From contig NZ_JAHZTD010000001.1 of the NCBI RefSeq assembly GCF_019599275.1, positions 1,240,001-1,304,000 on the forward strand: a DNA stretch of 64,000 nucleotides, given 5' to 3'. A program made the translations under genes and the position numbers. The notes below the pieces were generated by a model. The model did no database searches, was not told the origin of the DNA, and saw nothing but the letters and a program-made list of their open reading frames with translations. Origin of the DNA: Hymenobacter sp. HSC-4F20. Its GTDB lineage: Bacteria > Bacteroidota > Bacteroidia > Cytophagales > Hymenobacteraceae. Below, piece after piece: positions 40,716 to 49,844 of this stretch. Position 1 is the stretch's first letter. Each line of letters opens with the position of its first letter.

Positions 40716-41749
40716 ACCAAACGTCCATTCAACTTGACACGGAGGGCGCTGAGCAGCCCCTGGTGTTGCTGCCGGCCAAGCTCAAGGACTACGTGGCCAT
40801 TGCCCGCCCCGACAACTGGGCCAAAAACGTGTTCATGGTGCCGGGAATGCTGTTTGCCCTCATCGTGTTCCGCACGCCCATTACCAGCGGGCTGGTGCTG
40901 AATATGTTGCTGGGGGTAGTCAGCACTTGTCTGGTAGCCTCGGCCAACTACGTTATCAATGAGTACCTCGACGCGGAGTTCGACAAGTTTCACCCGCTGA
41001 AGAAAAAGCGCACGTCGGTGGTGCGGGTAGTGAATCCGGTGCTGGTGTACTCCGAGTGGTTTGGGCTGGCGGCCGTGGGCCTCACCATTGCCTATTCCAT
41101 CAGCGTGCAGTTCCTGTGCGTATCGGCCTTTCTGCTGTTCATGGGCGTGATGTACAACGTGCGTCCCTTCCGCACCAAAGAGCGGCCCTACATTGATGTG
41201 CTATCCGAATCGGTTAACAATCCCATCCGGTTTGCCCTGGGCTGGTTTACGGTAGCGCCGGCCCTGGCCTTTGCCACTGTGGATGCCACGCAGCTATTCA
41301 ACAGCTTCCCGCCGACTAGCATTATCATTGCCTACTGGATGGGTGGGGCTTACCTGATGGCCACCAAGCGCTTCGCCGAGTACCGCCTCATCGGCGACCC
41401 GGCCCTGGCCGGCCTGTACCGCCGCTCGTTTAAGTTCTACACCGAGCACAGCCTGCTGATTTCCATGTTCTTTTACGCCCTTACCTCGGCGTTTTTCCTG
41501 GGTATCTTCCTGATTAAAAACCGTGTGGAGCTGCTCATCAGCTTTCCGTTTTTCGCGCTGCTGTTTTCCTGGTACCTGCGCATTGGCCTGCTGAAAGACT
41601 CGCCCGTGCAGGGCTCCGAGAAGCTCTACACCCGCAAGTGGTTTATGCTTTACGTAGTGCTGTTCTGCCTGATGCTCACGGCCCTCATGTTCGTGGACGT
41701 ACCCGGGCTGCACTCCCTCCTGGAAGACCATTTCAAGCTCAACGGCTAA
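40712..41749 (+). CDS. UbiA-family prenyltransferase, decaprenyl-phosphate phosphoribosyltransferase-like
   Basis: A 345-residue membrane enzyme with about nine helices. The first Asp-rich loop is NEYLDAEFDKFHPLKKKR (residues 83-100), the NDxxDxxxD motif with Glu for the first Asp; the second is YIDVLSESVNNPIR. The HPLKKKRTS run and the ARPDNWAKNVFM start match the DPPR-synthase branch (Rv3806c-like), which moves phosphoribose from PRPP to polyprenyl phosphate, rather than quinone-type UbiA. Together with the coupled HAD protein and the GT-C enzyme downstream it suggests a polyprenyl-linked pentose donor. Branch assignment is from pattern only. Confidence 0.8.
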   Translation: MNQTSIQLDTEGAEQPLVLLPAKLKDYVAIARPDNWAKNVFMVPGMLFALIVFRTPITSGLVLNMLLGVVSTCLVASANYVINEYLDAEFDKFHPLKKKRTSVVRVVNPVLVYSEWFGLAAVGLTIAYSISVQFLCVSAFLLFMGVMYNVRPFRTKERPYIDVLSESVNNPIRFALGWFTVAPALAFATVDATQLFNSFPPTSIIIAYWMGGAYLMATKRFAEYRLIGDPALAGLYRRSFKFYTEHSLLISMFFYALTSAFFLGIFLIKNRVELLISFPFFALLFSWYLRIGLLKDSPVQGSEKLYTRKWFMLYVVLFCLMLTALMFVDVPGLHSLLEDHFKLNG

Positions 41750-41801
41750 CCGCGGCGCTCCTAAGCGGCTTTTTATTCCTGGCCCTTCACTCCCTGCTGC
41801 C

Positions 41802-43511
41802 ATGCTGGCCTCCTTTAAGTCGACCACCACTGCTGCTCTGCCTGCGTGGCAACCTACTTCGGCGGCGTCCCGCCAACGCAGCAGTACCCAGCCCGATAGT
41901 ACCCAGCTGCTGCTGGCTGTGTTGCTGGCCCTGGGCGTGGGCGTGCGCTTGTTCCATTTCTTTGATAACCGCTCCTTCTTCATTGACGAGATTTATCTGA
42001 ACGTCAACACCATTACGATGGGGTTTTGGGAGCTAGCCACCAAGCCCTTCGAGTACGAGCAAAAAGCTCCTATCGGCTACCTGTGGGCTACCCGGCTGTG
42101 CGTGCTGCTGCTAGGTAAAAAGGAAATGGCTCTGCGCCTGTTTCCGCTGCTCTGCGGCCTGGGTACGCTGGCTCTGTTCACGAGCGTGGCGCGCCACTAC
42201 CTCCGGCCCTGGGGCGCGGTGGTAGCGGTAGGGGTGCTGGCCCTCTCGCCGCCCATTATTTACCATTCCGTGGAAGCCAAGCAGTACAGCACCGAGCTGT
42301 TCATGGCTACCCTGGCCCTATGGCTTTACATTCGGTACCATAACCGCCTCTCCGTAGGCGCCCTGCTGACGTGGGGCGTGCTGGGGGCCGTGACACTGTG
42401 GTTCTCGTTTTCAGCCATTTTTGTGCTGGCCAGCATTGCCATTGCCGTCAGTGCCCGGTGGGTGCTTACTACCCGCTGGCGCAAGTTTCTGCTCTACCTG
42501 ATTCCGTTTTCGCTGTGGCTGGTCAGCTTTGCGGTGCAGTACTACTTCATTATCAGCAAGTACCCGCAGTCGGGCTGGCTGATTGATTTTTTCGATAAGG
42601 TGTACGACGGGTTCATGCCCCTGCCGCCCGCGTCGCTGGCCGACCTGAAGTGGTACGGACAGCGGCCCTATAACCTGCTGATGCACCCGCTAGGTATGCT
42701 CCTGACCCTGGACGGCGACCTGGCCGCGTGGCAGAGCAGCCCGTGGCGCTACCTCTTTAAGCTAGGCTGGCTGCCGGCCGGGCTGCTGCTGGGCGGCATG
42801 GTCGTATTGTTTCTCCGCCACCGCACGCTGTTTTTCTGCCTGCTGCTACCGCTCTTGTTCACGCTGGTGGCCTCGGGCGTACGGGTATACCCGTTCTACG
42901 GGCGCTTTATGCTATTTCTGGCCCCGGCCCTGCTGCTGTTTCTGGGGGCGGGCGTGGATGGCCTCCGCACGCTGCTGGCCCGGCAGCGGGTGCTGTTTGG
43001 GGCAGTGCTCGTGCTGCTGGCCCTGCCCCTGCTCATCAATACCGGCCGCCAGCTCGCCGACCGGGACCTGTTTATGAACCACGAGGACAACCGCGGCCCG
43101 CTGCTTTACATCAATCAACACTACCAGCCCGGCGACGCGGTGTACGTGTTCTGGAACATGACCCACGCCTACCAGTACTACAAGGAGGCCTACCCCCTGC
43201 GCTACACTGCCATTGAAGGCCGCAACCTGAAAAACGAGTCCACCAGCCCCGCCGACTTCCTGCGCCGGATGCAGCCGGAGTTTGCTTCCTTCCGGGGCAA
43301 AAAGCGGGTGTGGTTTGTATTCGACTACCTGAACCGCAACGCCATTGGCGAGTACGTGGGGCAGCCAGCCTGGTACCACACCCAGTATTTCTACGCCACC
43401 ACCGAGGTGCAGAACCAGCTTAACCAGCTAGGCCGGAAAGTAGATGAGTACCATAGTAAGCCCTACAACCGCTACCCCCACACCGCCGTGTTGTACGAAC
43501 TGAACCAGTAA
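41802..43511 (+). CDS. GT-C fold glycosyltransferase (family 39-like)
   Basis: A 569-residue integral membrane protein with about 11 helices. The catalytic acidic pair of GT-C enzymes is in the first outer loop, FFIDEIYLN (Asp62, Glu63), followed by YEQKAPIGYLWATRL, and SVEAKQYSTELFMATLALWLYIRYH. A periplasmic C-terminal domain of about 150 residues follows (GDAVYVFWNMTHAYQYYK). These enzymes use polyprenyl-phosphate sugars outside the membrane; here the upstream UbiA/HAD pair may make that donor. A strong bidirectional terminator follows. Confidence 0.83.
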   Translation: MLASFKSTTTAALPAWQPTSAASRQRSSTQPDSTQLLLAVLLALGVGVRLFHFFDNRSFFIDEIYLNVNTITMGFWELATKPFEYEQKAPIGYLWATRLCVLLLGKKEMALRLFPLLCGLGTLALFTSVARHYLRPWGAVVAVGVLALSPPIIYHSVEAKQYSTELFMATLALWLYIRYHNRLSVGALLTWGVLGAVTLWFSFSAIFVLASIAIAVSARWVLTTRWRKFLLYLIPFSLWLVSFAVQYYFIISKYPQSGWLIDFFDKVYDGFMPLPPASLADLKWYGQRPYNLLMHPLGMLLTLDGDLAAWQSSPWRYLFKLGWLPAGLLLGGMVVLFLRHRTLFFCLLLPLLFTLVASGVRVYPFYGRFMLFLAPALLLFLGAGVDGLRTLLARQRVLFGAVLVLLALPLLINTGRQLADRDLFMNHEDNRGPLLYINQHYQPGDAVYVFWNMTHAYQYYKEAYPLRYTAIEGRNLKNESTSPADFLRRMQPEFASFRGKKRVWFVFDYLNRNAIGEYVGQPAWYHTQYFYATTEVQNQLNQLGRKVDEYHSKPYNRYPHTAVLYELNQ

Positions 43512-43634
43512 CCGTAACTTACAGCTGGCGCTCCGGCGTCTACCTACCGCTTCGTAAATGTCCAACTAGCACCTACCAAGCGCGGCGGGGCCAAACAGGA
43601 AAATAACACGCCGCTGGATAGTACCTGTAAGACT

Positions 43635-43678
43635 CAAAAACAAAGCGGATGCTCAGTTGAGCATCCGCTTTGTTTTTG
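43635..43678 (+). terminator. Strong terminator after the HAD-UbiA-GT-C operon
   Basis: A 20-bp perfect stem, CAAAAACAAAGCGGATGCTC with its complement around AGTT, ending GCTTTGTTTTTG. It has T-runs on both strands. Confidence 0.85.
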
Positions 43679-43724
43679 GTATATATTTCAGACCCTTATA
43701 TGGTCTCATTTCTTCCCTAAAAAG

Positions 43725-44039
43725 TTGAGTAGCGAGTGGACTCTCTATATTGTGGCGTACAGCTTGGTATTTTGGATTCCACAATTCATCTGCATTCGGC
43801 TGGCACGTAGATCTCGGCGGAAAGGCTATAGTTTAGCCAAGAGCTACCTGACTTTGTACGCTCCGCTGTTGCTTTTTTGCCTGCTGGGCTTTCCGTTTGC
43901 GCTGGTTATGCTTCTCACCTTCGGAATATTTATGCTGCTGATATGGGCCCCTACGCTAGTGTATACCTGCGTGCTCCCGTTTGCAAGTACGCAGCCGGAG
44001 CCCCGGCAGGAGTGGCGCAATAAGTGGTTGGATAAGTAG
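43725..44039 (+). CDS. Small hypothetical membrane protein
   Basis: About 104 residues with three hydrophobic segments: LYIVAYSLVFWIPQFICIRL, then YLTLYAPLLLFCLLGFPFALVML and FGIFMLLIWAPTLVYTCVLPF, and a charged tail QEWRNKWLDK. No ATG exists in a sensible place; the start given is TTG at 43725, which is uncertain. No family recognised. The next gene has its own promoter. Confidence 0.55.
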   Translation: MSSEWTLYIVAYSLVFWIPQFICIRLARRSRRKGYSLAKSYLTLYAPLLLFCLLGFPFALVMLLTFGIFMLLIWAPTLVYTCVLPFASTQPEPRQEWRNKWLDK

Positions 44040-44053
44040 CTTCGGGCCCTTGA

Positions 44054-44061
44054 TATCTTTG
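44054..44061 (+). promoter_or_regulatory. -7 promoter element of the small membrane protein gene at 44104
   Basis: TATCTTTG matches TAnnTTTG, 42 bp before the ATG; a TTG at 44028-44030 lies near the -33 position. Confidence 0.55.
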
Positions 44062-44103
44062 CCAGGTTAGCACCGCTCCATTCCACTATGTACTTACCCT
44101 GCT

Positions 44104-44442
44104 ATGCTTAACACTTTGCTGCTGACCATGGACAGCATGCGGGACAGTGACTTTGAGACCTTATATCACTGGCTTCTGGCTATTGCCTGGGTATTTCAGC
44201 TGCTGTATCTGGGCGCCGTATTCTATTTAACCCAGGGCTCCAGTACCCGCAAAACCACTAGGCACTATCTGTTTCTGATCTGGGGACCCCTATTCGTGTT
44301 GTTTGCTCTCTACTGGCCGCTAGACGCCGTGGTATTCCTTTTCCCCATTCAGACGCTAGGACTTTTGCTGCCTTTTTTGATAACCAGTTTCCTGCTCCCG
44401 GCAATCCGGCGGAATCATAGTAAGCCGGACCAGCATTCGTAG
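44104..44442 (+). CDS. Small hypothetical three-TM membrane protein
   Basis: 112 residues with three membrane helices: WLLAIAWVFQLLYLGAVFYL, then YLFLIWGPLFVLFALYWPL and VVFLFPIQTLGLLLPFLITS, and a basic/polar tail. No family recognised. It lies beside another small membrane protein and ends before a strong terminator. A start nine codons later (MDSMRDSD) is also possible. Confidence 0.6.
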   Translation: MLNTLLLTMDSMRDSDFETLYHWLLAIAWVFQLLYLGAVFYLTQGSSTRKTTRHYLFLIWGPLFVLFALYWPLDAVVFLFPIQTLGLLLPFLITSFLLPAIRRNHSKPDQHS

Positions 44443-44464
44443 AAAATCCTACTGGTATTTACGT

Positions 44465-44493
44465 AAAAGGCCGGTCACTTGACCGGCCTTTTT
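44465..44493 (+). terminator. Bidirectional terminator between the small membrane gene and porX
   Basis: AAAAGGCCGGTCA pairs with TGACCGGCCTTTT, followed by T and further T-rich sequence. It separates converging genes, and minus-strand transcripts of porX would also end in a T-run here. Confidence 0.8.
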
Positions 44494-44510
44494 GTTTGTC
44501 TTTACTTTCG

Positions 44511-46076
44511 CTACCCCTTCGGGCTAAGCACTACGTAGGGAATGATACATTCCTCCAGGGAAATGCCGCCGTGTTGGAACGTGTCCTTGTAGTAGTTCAC
44601 GTAGTAGTTGTAGTTGTTGGGGTAGGCGAAGAAGTAGTCGCCGACGGTGAAGACGTAGGCGGTGCTCACGTTTTCGCGGGGGAGGAAAATGCGCTCCGGC
44701 TTGCGCACCGTGTACACGTCCTTGCTGTCATCGAAGCCCAGGTTTTTGCCGTGCTTGTAGCGCAGGTTGGTGTTCGTGTTCCGGTCGCCCACAATTTTAT
44801 AAGGCCGCTTTACCCGGATGGTGCCGTGGTCGGTGGTGATGATAAGCTTGCCCTTCTTCTCCGAAATCACCTGCAGCATTTCGTACAGGGGCGAGTGTAG
44901 GAACCACGAGCGGGTGATGCTGCGGTACGCCGATTCGTCGGCGGCCAGCTCCCGGATCATGGCCATGTCGGTGCGGGCGTGGCTGAGCATGTCCACGAAG
45001 TTGTAGACGATGACGTTGAGCTTGTAGTTGTTGTGCAGGTTGGCCATTTTGCCCAGCAAGTCCTTGCCGGCCTGCAGGTTGGTCACCTTGTTGTAGCTGT
45101 ACTTGGCTTTCTGCCCGGCCTTCTGGAACATGATTTCCATGAACTCGGCTTCGTGCATGTTCTTGCCCTCATCGTCGTCGTCCCACACCCACAGGTTGGG
45201 GTACTTCTTCTGAATCTCGCCGGGCATCATGCCCGAGAAGATGGCATTGCGGGCGTAGGCGGTGGTAGTAGGCAGGATGCTGTAGTAAGTTTCCTCCGAG
45301 TCAACCGTGAACAGGTCGGCAATGATGGGCTCTAGCACCTTCCACTGGTCGTAGCGCAGGTTGTCGATGAGCACGAAGTACACGGGCGTGTCGCCGGTAT
45401 CCTTCAGCATCGGGAACACGCGTTCCTTGAATAGCTGGTGCGACATGAGCGGGGCGTCGTCATCGTCGCCGTTTACCCAGTCCTCGTAGTTTTCCGTGAT
45501 AAAGCGGCCGAAGTAGGTGTTGGCTTCGTCCTTCTGCATGTTGAAGACGTCGGCCATGCTTTTGCCTTCCGTCTCGTTGATTTCCAGCTCCCAATACACC
45601 AGCTTCTTGTACACGTCGGCCCACTCCGAGGGGCTGAGGCGGTCGGAGAGCTGCATGCCCAGCTGGCGGAAGTCGCGCTGGTAGCCGCTGTTGGTGGCTT
45701 CGCTCACCAGGCGCTTGTTGTCGAGCACCTTCTTCACCGACAGCAGAATCTGGCTGGGGTTGACGGGCTTAATGAGGTAGTCGGCAATTTTGGCCCCGAT
45801 GGCCGATTCCATGATGTGCTCCTCTTCGCTCTTGGTAATCATGACCACGGGCACGGTAGGGCGCACCGCCTTGATTTCGGTGAGGGTTTCCAAGCCCGTG
45901 AGGCCGGGCATATTTTCGTCCAGAAACACAATATCATACGTCTTCTCCTGAATCTCCTCAATAGCGTCGGCCCCGGAGTTAACGCCGGTTACGTCGTAGC
46001 CTTTATCCTTGAGGAACAGAATGTGGGGTTTCAGGAGGTCGATTTCGTCATCGGCCCAGAGAATCGAGTATTGCAT
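44511..46076 (-). CDS. porX: PorX-type response regulator with PglZ phosphodiesterase domain
   Basis: A 521-residue cytoplasmic regulator of the type IX secretion system. Receiver domain (1-120): ADDEID, phospho-acceptor Asp53 in VFLDENMPG, Lys in LIKPVNPSQ. Then a helical bundle and a PglZ/alkaline-phosphatase-like domain: FVLIDNLRYDQW, the active-site threonine run PTTTAYARN (Thr270-272, the same number as the known PorX Thr272), LSHARTDMAM, and LIITTDHGTIRVKRP (metal-binding Asp, His). PorX homologs hydrolyse oligonucleotides and work with kinase PorY and sigma factor SigP; neither is in the window. I used the ATG at 46076. Confidence 0.94.
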   Translation of the reverse strand: MQYSILWADDEIDLLKPHILFLKDKGYDVTGVNSGADAIEEIQEKTYDIVFLDENMPGLTGLETLTEIKAVRPTVPVVMITKSEEEHIMESAIGAKIADYLIKPVNPSQILLSVKKVLDNKRLVSEATNSGYQRDFRQLGMQLSDRLSPSEWADVYKKLVYWELEINETEGKSMADVFNMQKDEANTYFGRFITENYEDWVNGDDDDAPLMSHQLFKERVFPMLKDTGDTPVYFVLIDNLRYDQWKVLEPIIADLFTVDSEETYYSILPTTTAYARNAIFSGMMPGEIQKKYPNLWVWDDDDEGKNMHEAEFMEIMFQKAGQKAKYSYNKVTNLQAGKDLLGKMANLHNNYKLNVIVYNFVDMLSHARTDMAMIRELAADESAYRSITRSWFLHSPLYEMLQVISEKKGKLIITTDHGTIRVKRPYKIVGDRNTNTNLRYKHGKNLGFDDSKDVYTVRKPERIFLPRENVSTAYVFTVGDYFFAYPNNYNYYVNYYKDTFQHGGISLEECIIPYVVLSPKG

Positions 46077-46332
46077 GTGGTGAGGTCTTGGGGTGTGGCG
46101 CCAGGCGTCGGCGGCCCGGCGGGTCATTAAACGCACTTTACGAAATACAGATACCAATTCCTGCGCAGTAGCTGCAAGTACGGGCAGCAAAATGCATCTG
46201 ATGTTTCGTAAGTAGCTTTACTCCCAATCCGTGGTTTTTGATTTAAAAATTCTCTACGGGCTATACTTCGCCACCCACTCGGCGGTAAGGTAGCCTAAAA
46301 ATGTTGGTTTATATGTTAGCCCCTCCGTTCCT

Positions 46333-46638
46333 CTACCGGCTGGGGCGGGCACGAAGAGCATACCAGCCAAGGCCTAAAAACCCAACCACTACGGGCACGC
46401 ACAGGGCCATAACCACGTAGCGCCCGTTGGGGTCAGCGTACGGTGAAGGGTTCAGCAGAGCGAAGGCAACCAGCAACACAAGTACTGCAAGAACCAACCC
46501 GGTTATTCGTAGCCACAAATACTTAGGGTTAAGCGTCATAACCATAGTTGCTGCACTAGCTACTAGCACCGCAAAGCGAAACAGGATTACAACAAACGTA
46601 ATCATAGAGCCCTCATCGAGCAGTAGAATGGCTGTCAT
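46333..46638 (-). CDS. Small hypothetical membrane protein
   Basis: 101 residues with three hydrophobic segments (about residues 12-33, 42-62 and 75-95): VILFRFAVLVASAATMVM, then RITGLVLAVLVLLVAFALL and YVVMALCVPVVVGFLGLGWYAL. No family recognised. An internal ATG at codon 12 is an alternative start. It lies alone between porX and the HD gene. Confidence 0.55.
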   Translation of the reverse strand: MTAILLLDEGSMITFVVILFRFAVLVASAATMVMTLNPKYLWLRITGLVLAVLVLLVAFALLNPSPYADPNGRYVVMALCVPVVVGFLGLGWYALRARPSR

Positions 46639-46777
46639 ATCTCAGAGTATGGATGTCAGTGTATAGTATTGCGCGGGAAAATAGCCCATCCATTGGAAAA
46701 CTCCCGCGTTCAGATACAGTACAGAAGCAGGTATTCCTCACCGTCGGCAGCTTTACGTCGGCTACATTAACTCTCAC

Positions 46778-48007
46778 TTGAACAAAAAGAAAATCTTCAA
46801 CGACCCGGTGTATGGCTTTGTCACCATCCCGACGGAGTTGCTGTTTGACTTGATTGAGCACACCTATTTCCAGCGGCTGCGCCGGATTCAGCAGCTGGGC
46901 CTGACCAGTTTCGTGTATCCGGGGGCCCTGCACACGCGCTTTCACCACGCCCTGGGCGCCATGCACCTGATGACGCTGGCCCTGCGCACGCTCAAGGACA
47001 AGGGCATCAAGATTTCGGCCAAGGAAGGCGAGGCCGCCATGGCGGCCATTCTGCTCCACGATGTCGGCCACGGCCCCCTCTCCCACGCGCTGGAGCACAG
47101 CATCTTCCATCAGGTGCACCACGAGGAGCTAAGCCTGCACCTGATGCGCAAGCTCAACGCCCGCTTCGACGGAGCCCTGGACCTGGCCATTCAGATTTTT
47201 GAGGGCACCTACTCGCGCCCGTTCTTTCATCAGCTGGTGAGCAGCCAGTTGGACATGGACCGCCTGGACTACCTCAACCGCGACTCGTTTTACACGGGCG
47301 TGCAGGAAGGCCGCCCCGGCGCCGACCGCCTTATTAAAATGCTGACGGTAGTAGATGAGCGGCTGGTGCTGGAGGAAAAAGCGGTGTACAGCATCGAGAA
47401 TTTTCTGGTGAGCCGGCGGCTGATGTACTGGCAGGTGTATCTGCACAAAACCGTCACGTCGGCCGAGCAGATGGTCATCCGGATTATGCAGCGGGCCCGT
47501 GACCTGGTGCGCAAGGGAGTAGAAGTGCCGGCTTCGCCGAACCTGCACTTCTTTCTCTCGCGCAGCGTCACGCAGCAAGAGTTTGAGCAGGACGACGAGA
47601 TTCTGCGCCGCTTCACCCGCCTCGACGATACCGACGTGTGGGGCGCCGTGAAGCTTTGGGCCGACCACCCCGACAAGGTGCTGAACTACCTGGCCCAAAG
47701 CCTACTGGATCGGCATCTGTTCAAAATAACGCTCCAGAGCGAGCCGTTCGAGGAGGATTTCCAGTTAGGCATCGTGGAACTGATTGCCGAGCATTTTCAG
47801 TTGCCCACTGAGGATGCGGCCCAGCTCATGCTCACGGGCCGCATCAGCAACAATGCCTACGATGCCGATGGGCAAGACCCCATTGATGTACTCACCAAGC
47901 GCGGCCGGGTAGTCAACGTAGCCGAAGCCTCCGACCTGCCGAACATTCGGGCCATCAGCCAGCGGGTCGAGAAACACTACATCTGCTACCCCAAGGAAAT
48001 CCTGTAA
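46778..48007 (+). CDS. HD-domain phosphohydrolase (dNTPase/SamHD1-like)
   Basis: 409 residues. The HD metal-binding set is complete: HTRFHHALGAMHL (His), ILLHDVGHGPLSHALE (His-Asp) and SQLDMDRLDYLNRDSFYTG (Asp), the arrangement of dGTP triphosphohydrolase-like enzymes. These cleave dNTPs to nucleoside and triphosphate or act on other phosphoesters; the substrate is not defined here. The start is TTG at 46778, giving the family N-terminus MNKKKIFNDPVYGFVTIP; no ATG is suitably placed. A GT-C gene begins 13 bp after the stop, so both may be co-transcribed. Confidence 0.9.
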   Translation: MNKKKIFNDPVYGFVTIPTELLFDLIEHTYFQRLRRIQQLGLTSFVYPGALHTRFHHALGAMHLMTLALRTLKDKGIKISAKEGEAAMAAILLHDVGHGPLSHALEHSIFHQVHHEELSLHLMRKLNARFDGALDLAIQIFEGTYSRPFFHQLVSSQLDMDRLDYLNRDSFYTGVQEGRPGADRLIKMLTVVDERLVLEEKAVYSIENFLVSRRLMYWQVYLHKTVTSAEQMVIRIMQRARDLVRKGVEVPASPNLHFFLSRSVTQQEFEQDDEILRRFTRLDDTDVWGAVKLWADHPDKVLNYLAQSLLDRHLFKITLQSEPFEEDFQLGIVELIAEHFQLPTEDAAQLMLTGRISNNAYDADGQDPIDVLTKRGRVVNVAEASDLPNIRAISQRVEKHYICYPKEIL

Positions 48008-48020
48008 CGGGTACCCGAGG

Positions 48021-49823
48021 ATGCCTGCCTTCTTTCGTCGCTTATTTTCTGCTCTGCCCATTGGCCTGCTAGCTTTGTTTCTGCTGCTGGTGAGCGGTAG
48101 CCTGGCCCTGCTCTACAGCTGGGTTACGCTGGATGCGCTGCACCTGCTGCGCCGCACCATCTACGCCCGCAACGAAATGCCGGAGTTTGTGCTCCAGGTA
48201 GCGCCGGCGCGGTATGCCCTGCTGCGCACGAGCCTGTGGGGAGCCGCCCTGGGAGCAGCCGCTACCCTAGCCTACCGGCTGCGACGAGGACAGCTATCCG
48301 TAGAACTCCGGGAGCTAAGCCAGAACCTACGGGCCGTTATCAGCAGCGTGTGGGGCAGCGTCGTGCGACTTTCTCTACCCGAAAAGCTAGCGGGGAGCCT
48401 GCTCCTTCTAGGGGTGCTGGCCCTGCGCCTGTATTACGCCGCTGTGTACCCACTCAGCACCGATGAAGTAGCGACCTACGACTATTTCGTGAGTGGAGGA
48501 CCGGTAGCCAGCACCAGCTTCTACCCCATTCCGAATAACCATGTGCTGTTTAGCCTGAGTTGTTGGGTTGTCAGCTGGTTTACTTCTCATGATGTGGTTA
48601 TTCTGCGGCTGCCCACCCTCCTGTTTAGCCTGGTTGGCACCGCCGCGGCCTACGCCCTGCTTATTCGTGTTACGTCGTTCCGGATTGCCAGCTGCGCTGC
48701 GGGGCTGTTCTGCCTTTCCCCGCTGAGCCTGTACTACGCCATGACGGGGCGAGGCTACTTCCTGCTGATTGTGCTGACACTCGGGCAGTTTTTTGCTACG
48801 CTGGCCATTTTGCACAGTGCCCGGTTTCAGCGGCTCGGGTGGGGCGCCTTCGTCCTGACGGGGGTGCTGGGCCTGTACACCATCCCGACGTACGCCTACC
48901 CCCTGGTTTCGCTGGGCCTCTGGCTGGCAGTGGTATTCTTCCGGCGCCAGCAGTGGGCGGGGCTAGCGGCCCTGGCCGGGGCCAGCACACTGGTAGGCCT
49001 CGGTACGCTGCTTTTATACGCGCCGGTTATCTGCGTTTCCGGGCTGCGGGCCCTGGCGGCCAATTCCTACATTGCTCCCCAGAGCCTAGCGGCTTTCTGG
49101 CAGTCCTACGCCTTGTATTTGCTGAAACCGGCGCGGGAGCTGTTCGGGCACGAGCAATTGAGTGCTCCGGGGTTCGTGGGGTTGCTCCTGGCCGTGCTAG
49201 CGGTGTTGCCTTGGCTGCCACCGCGGCTGCGGCGGATAGCCCTGCCCGCTGTAGTGCTGGTGCTACTGCCTTTCGTGTATATGCCCATTCAGCGGGTATA
49301 TAGTCCGGCGCGGGTGCTGCTGTACGCAACCTTCTTCTTTTGCATCGGGGTAGCCATTTCCGGCGAGTGGATGTTGCAGCGGCTTCAGGTTCCACCGCGG
49401 TTGCGGCTGGTGGCCCTGGGGCTGGCAGTGGGGTTGTATGGCCTCTACGAGGTAGCCCATTTTCGCTACGCCGTGCGCGCGGCCCAGAGCCAGGCGCGGC
49501 AGTTGCAGGGCTCCTACGCCTGGTTGCGGCAGCAACGCCCCAAGCGAGTGTATTTCGATGCCCCTTTTCATAAGCTTTATTTTCATCACTACGCCCTCAC
49601 CACGCACTACCCCCTGCACTTGTTCGAAGCCGCATCCGCCCAGGGCAGCTCCTACGATTACGTGGTGCTATTTCGGGGGCAAGCGGTACTACCTCCCTGG
49701 CTTACGCCAGCTGCTTACCGCCTGGCATATGCCGACGACGGGGCTACCATTTATCAGCGCGTAGCGGCCCGGCCAGCCCACGCGCCACCACCTAGCCCGA
49801 AGGCAGCGGACGCCGGGAAATAG
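48021..49823 (+). CDS. GT-C fold glycosyltransferase-like membrane protein
   Basis: A 600-residue membrane protein. Two N-terminal helices and a cytoplasmic stretch (about residues 88-120) precede the GT-C core. Its acidic pair lies in YPLSTDEVATYDYF (Asp148, Glu149), followed by PNNHVLFSLSCW and about ten more helices, then a short C-terminal periplasmic domain. It would use a polyprenyl-phosphate sugar on the outer face of the membrane; the acceptor is unknown. It lies directly ahead of lpxD with only 21 bp between, so lipid A or another envelope glycolipid is a reasonable guess, but lpxD also has its own promoter element. Confidence 0.75.
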   Translation: MPAFFRRLFSALPIGLLALFLLLVSGSLALLYSWVTLDALHLLRRTIYARNEMPEFVLQVAPARYALLRTSLWGAALGAAATLAYRLRRGQLSVELRELSQNLRAVISSVWGSVVRLSLPEKLAGSLLLLGVLALRLYYAAVYPLSTDEVATYDYFVSGGPVASTSFYPIPNNHVLFSLSCWVVSWFTSHDVVILRLPTLLFSLVGTAAAYALLIRVTSFRIASCAAGLFCLSPLSLYYAMTGRGYFLLIVLTLGQFFATLAILHSARFQRLGWGAFVLTGVLGLYTIPTYAYPLVSLGLWLAVVFFRRQQWAGLAALAGASTLVGLGTLLLYAPVICVSGLRALAANSYIAPQSLAAFWQSYALYLLKPARELFGHEQLSAPGFVGLLLAVLAVLPWLPPRLRRIALPAVVLVLLPFVYMPIQRVYSPARVLLYATFFFCIGVAISGEWMLQRLQVPPRLRLVALGLAVGLYGLYEVAHFRYAVRAAQSQARQLQGSYAWLRQQRPKRVYFDAPFHKLYFHHYALTTHYPLHLFEAASAQGSSYDYVVLFRGQAVLPPWLTPAAYRLAYADDGATIYQRVAARPAHAPPPSPKAADAGK

Positions 49824-49832
49824 ATATTTCTC

Positions 49833-49840
49833 TACTTTTG
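49833..49840 (+). promoter_or_regulatory. -7 promoter element abutting lpxD
   Basis: TACTTTTG matches TAnnTTTG and ends four bases before the ATG at 49845, predicting a leaderless or almost leaderless lpxD mRNA. Confidence 0.5.
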
Positions 49841-49844
49841 CCCG

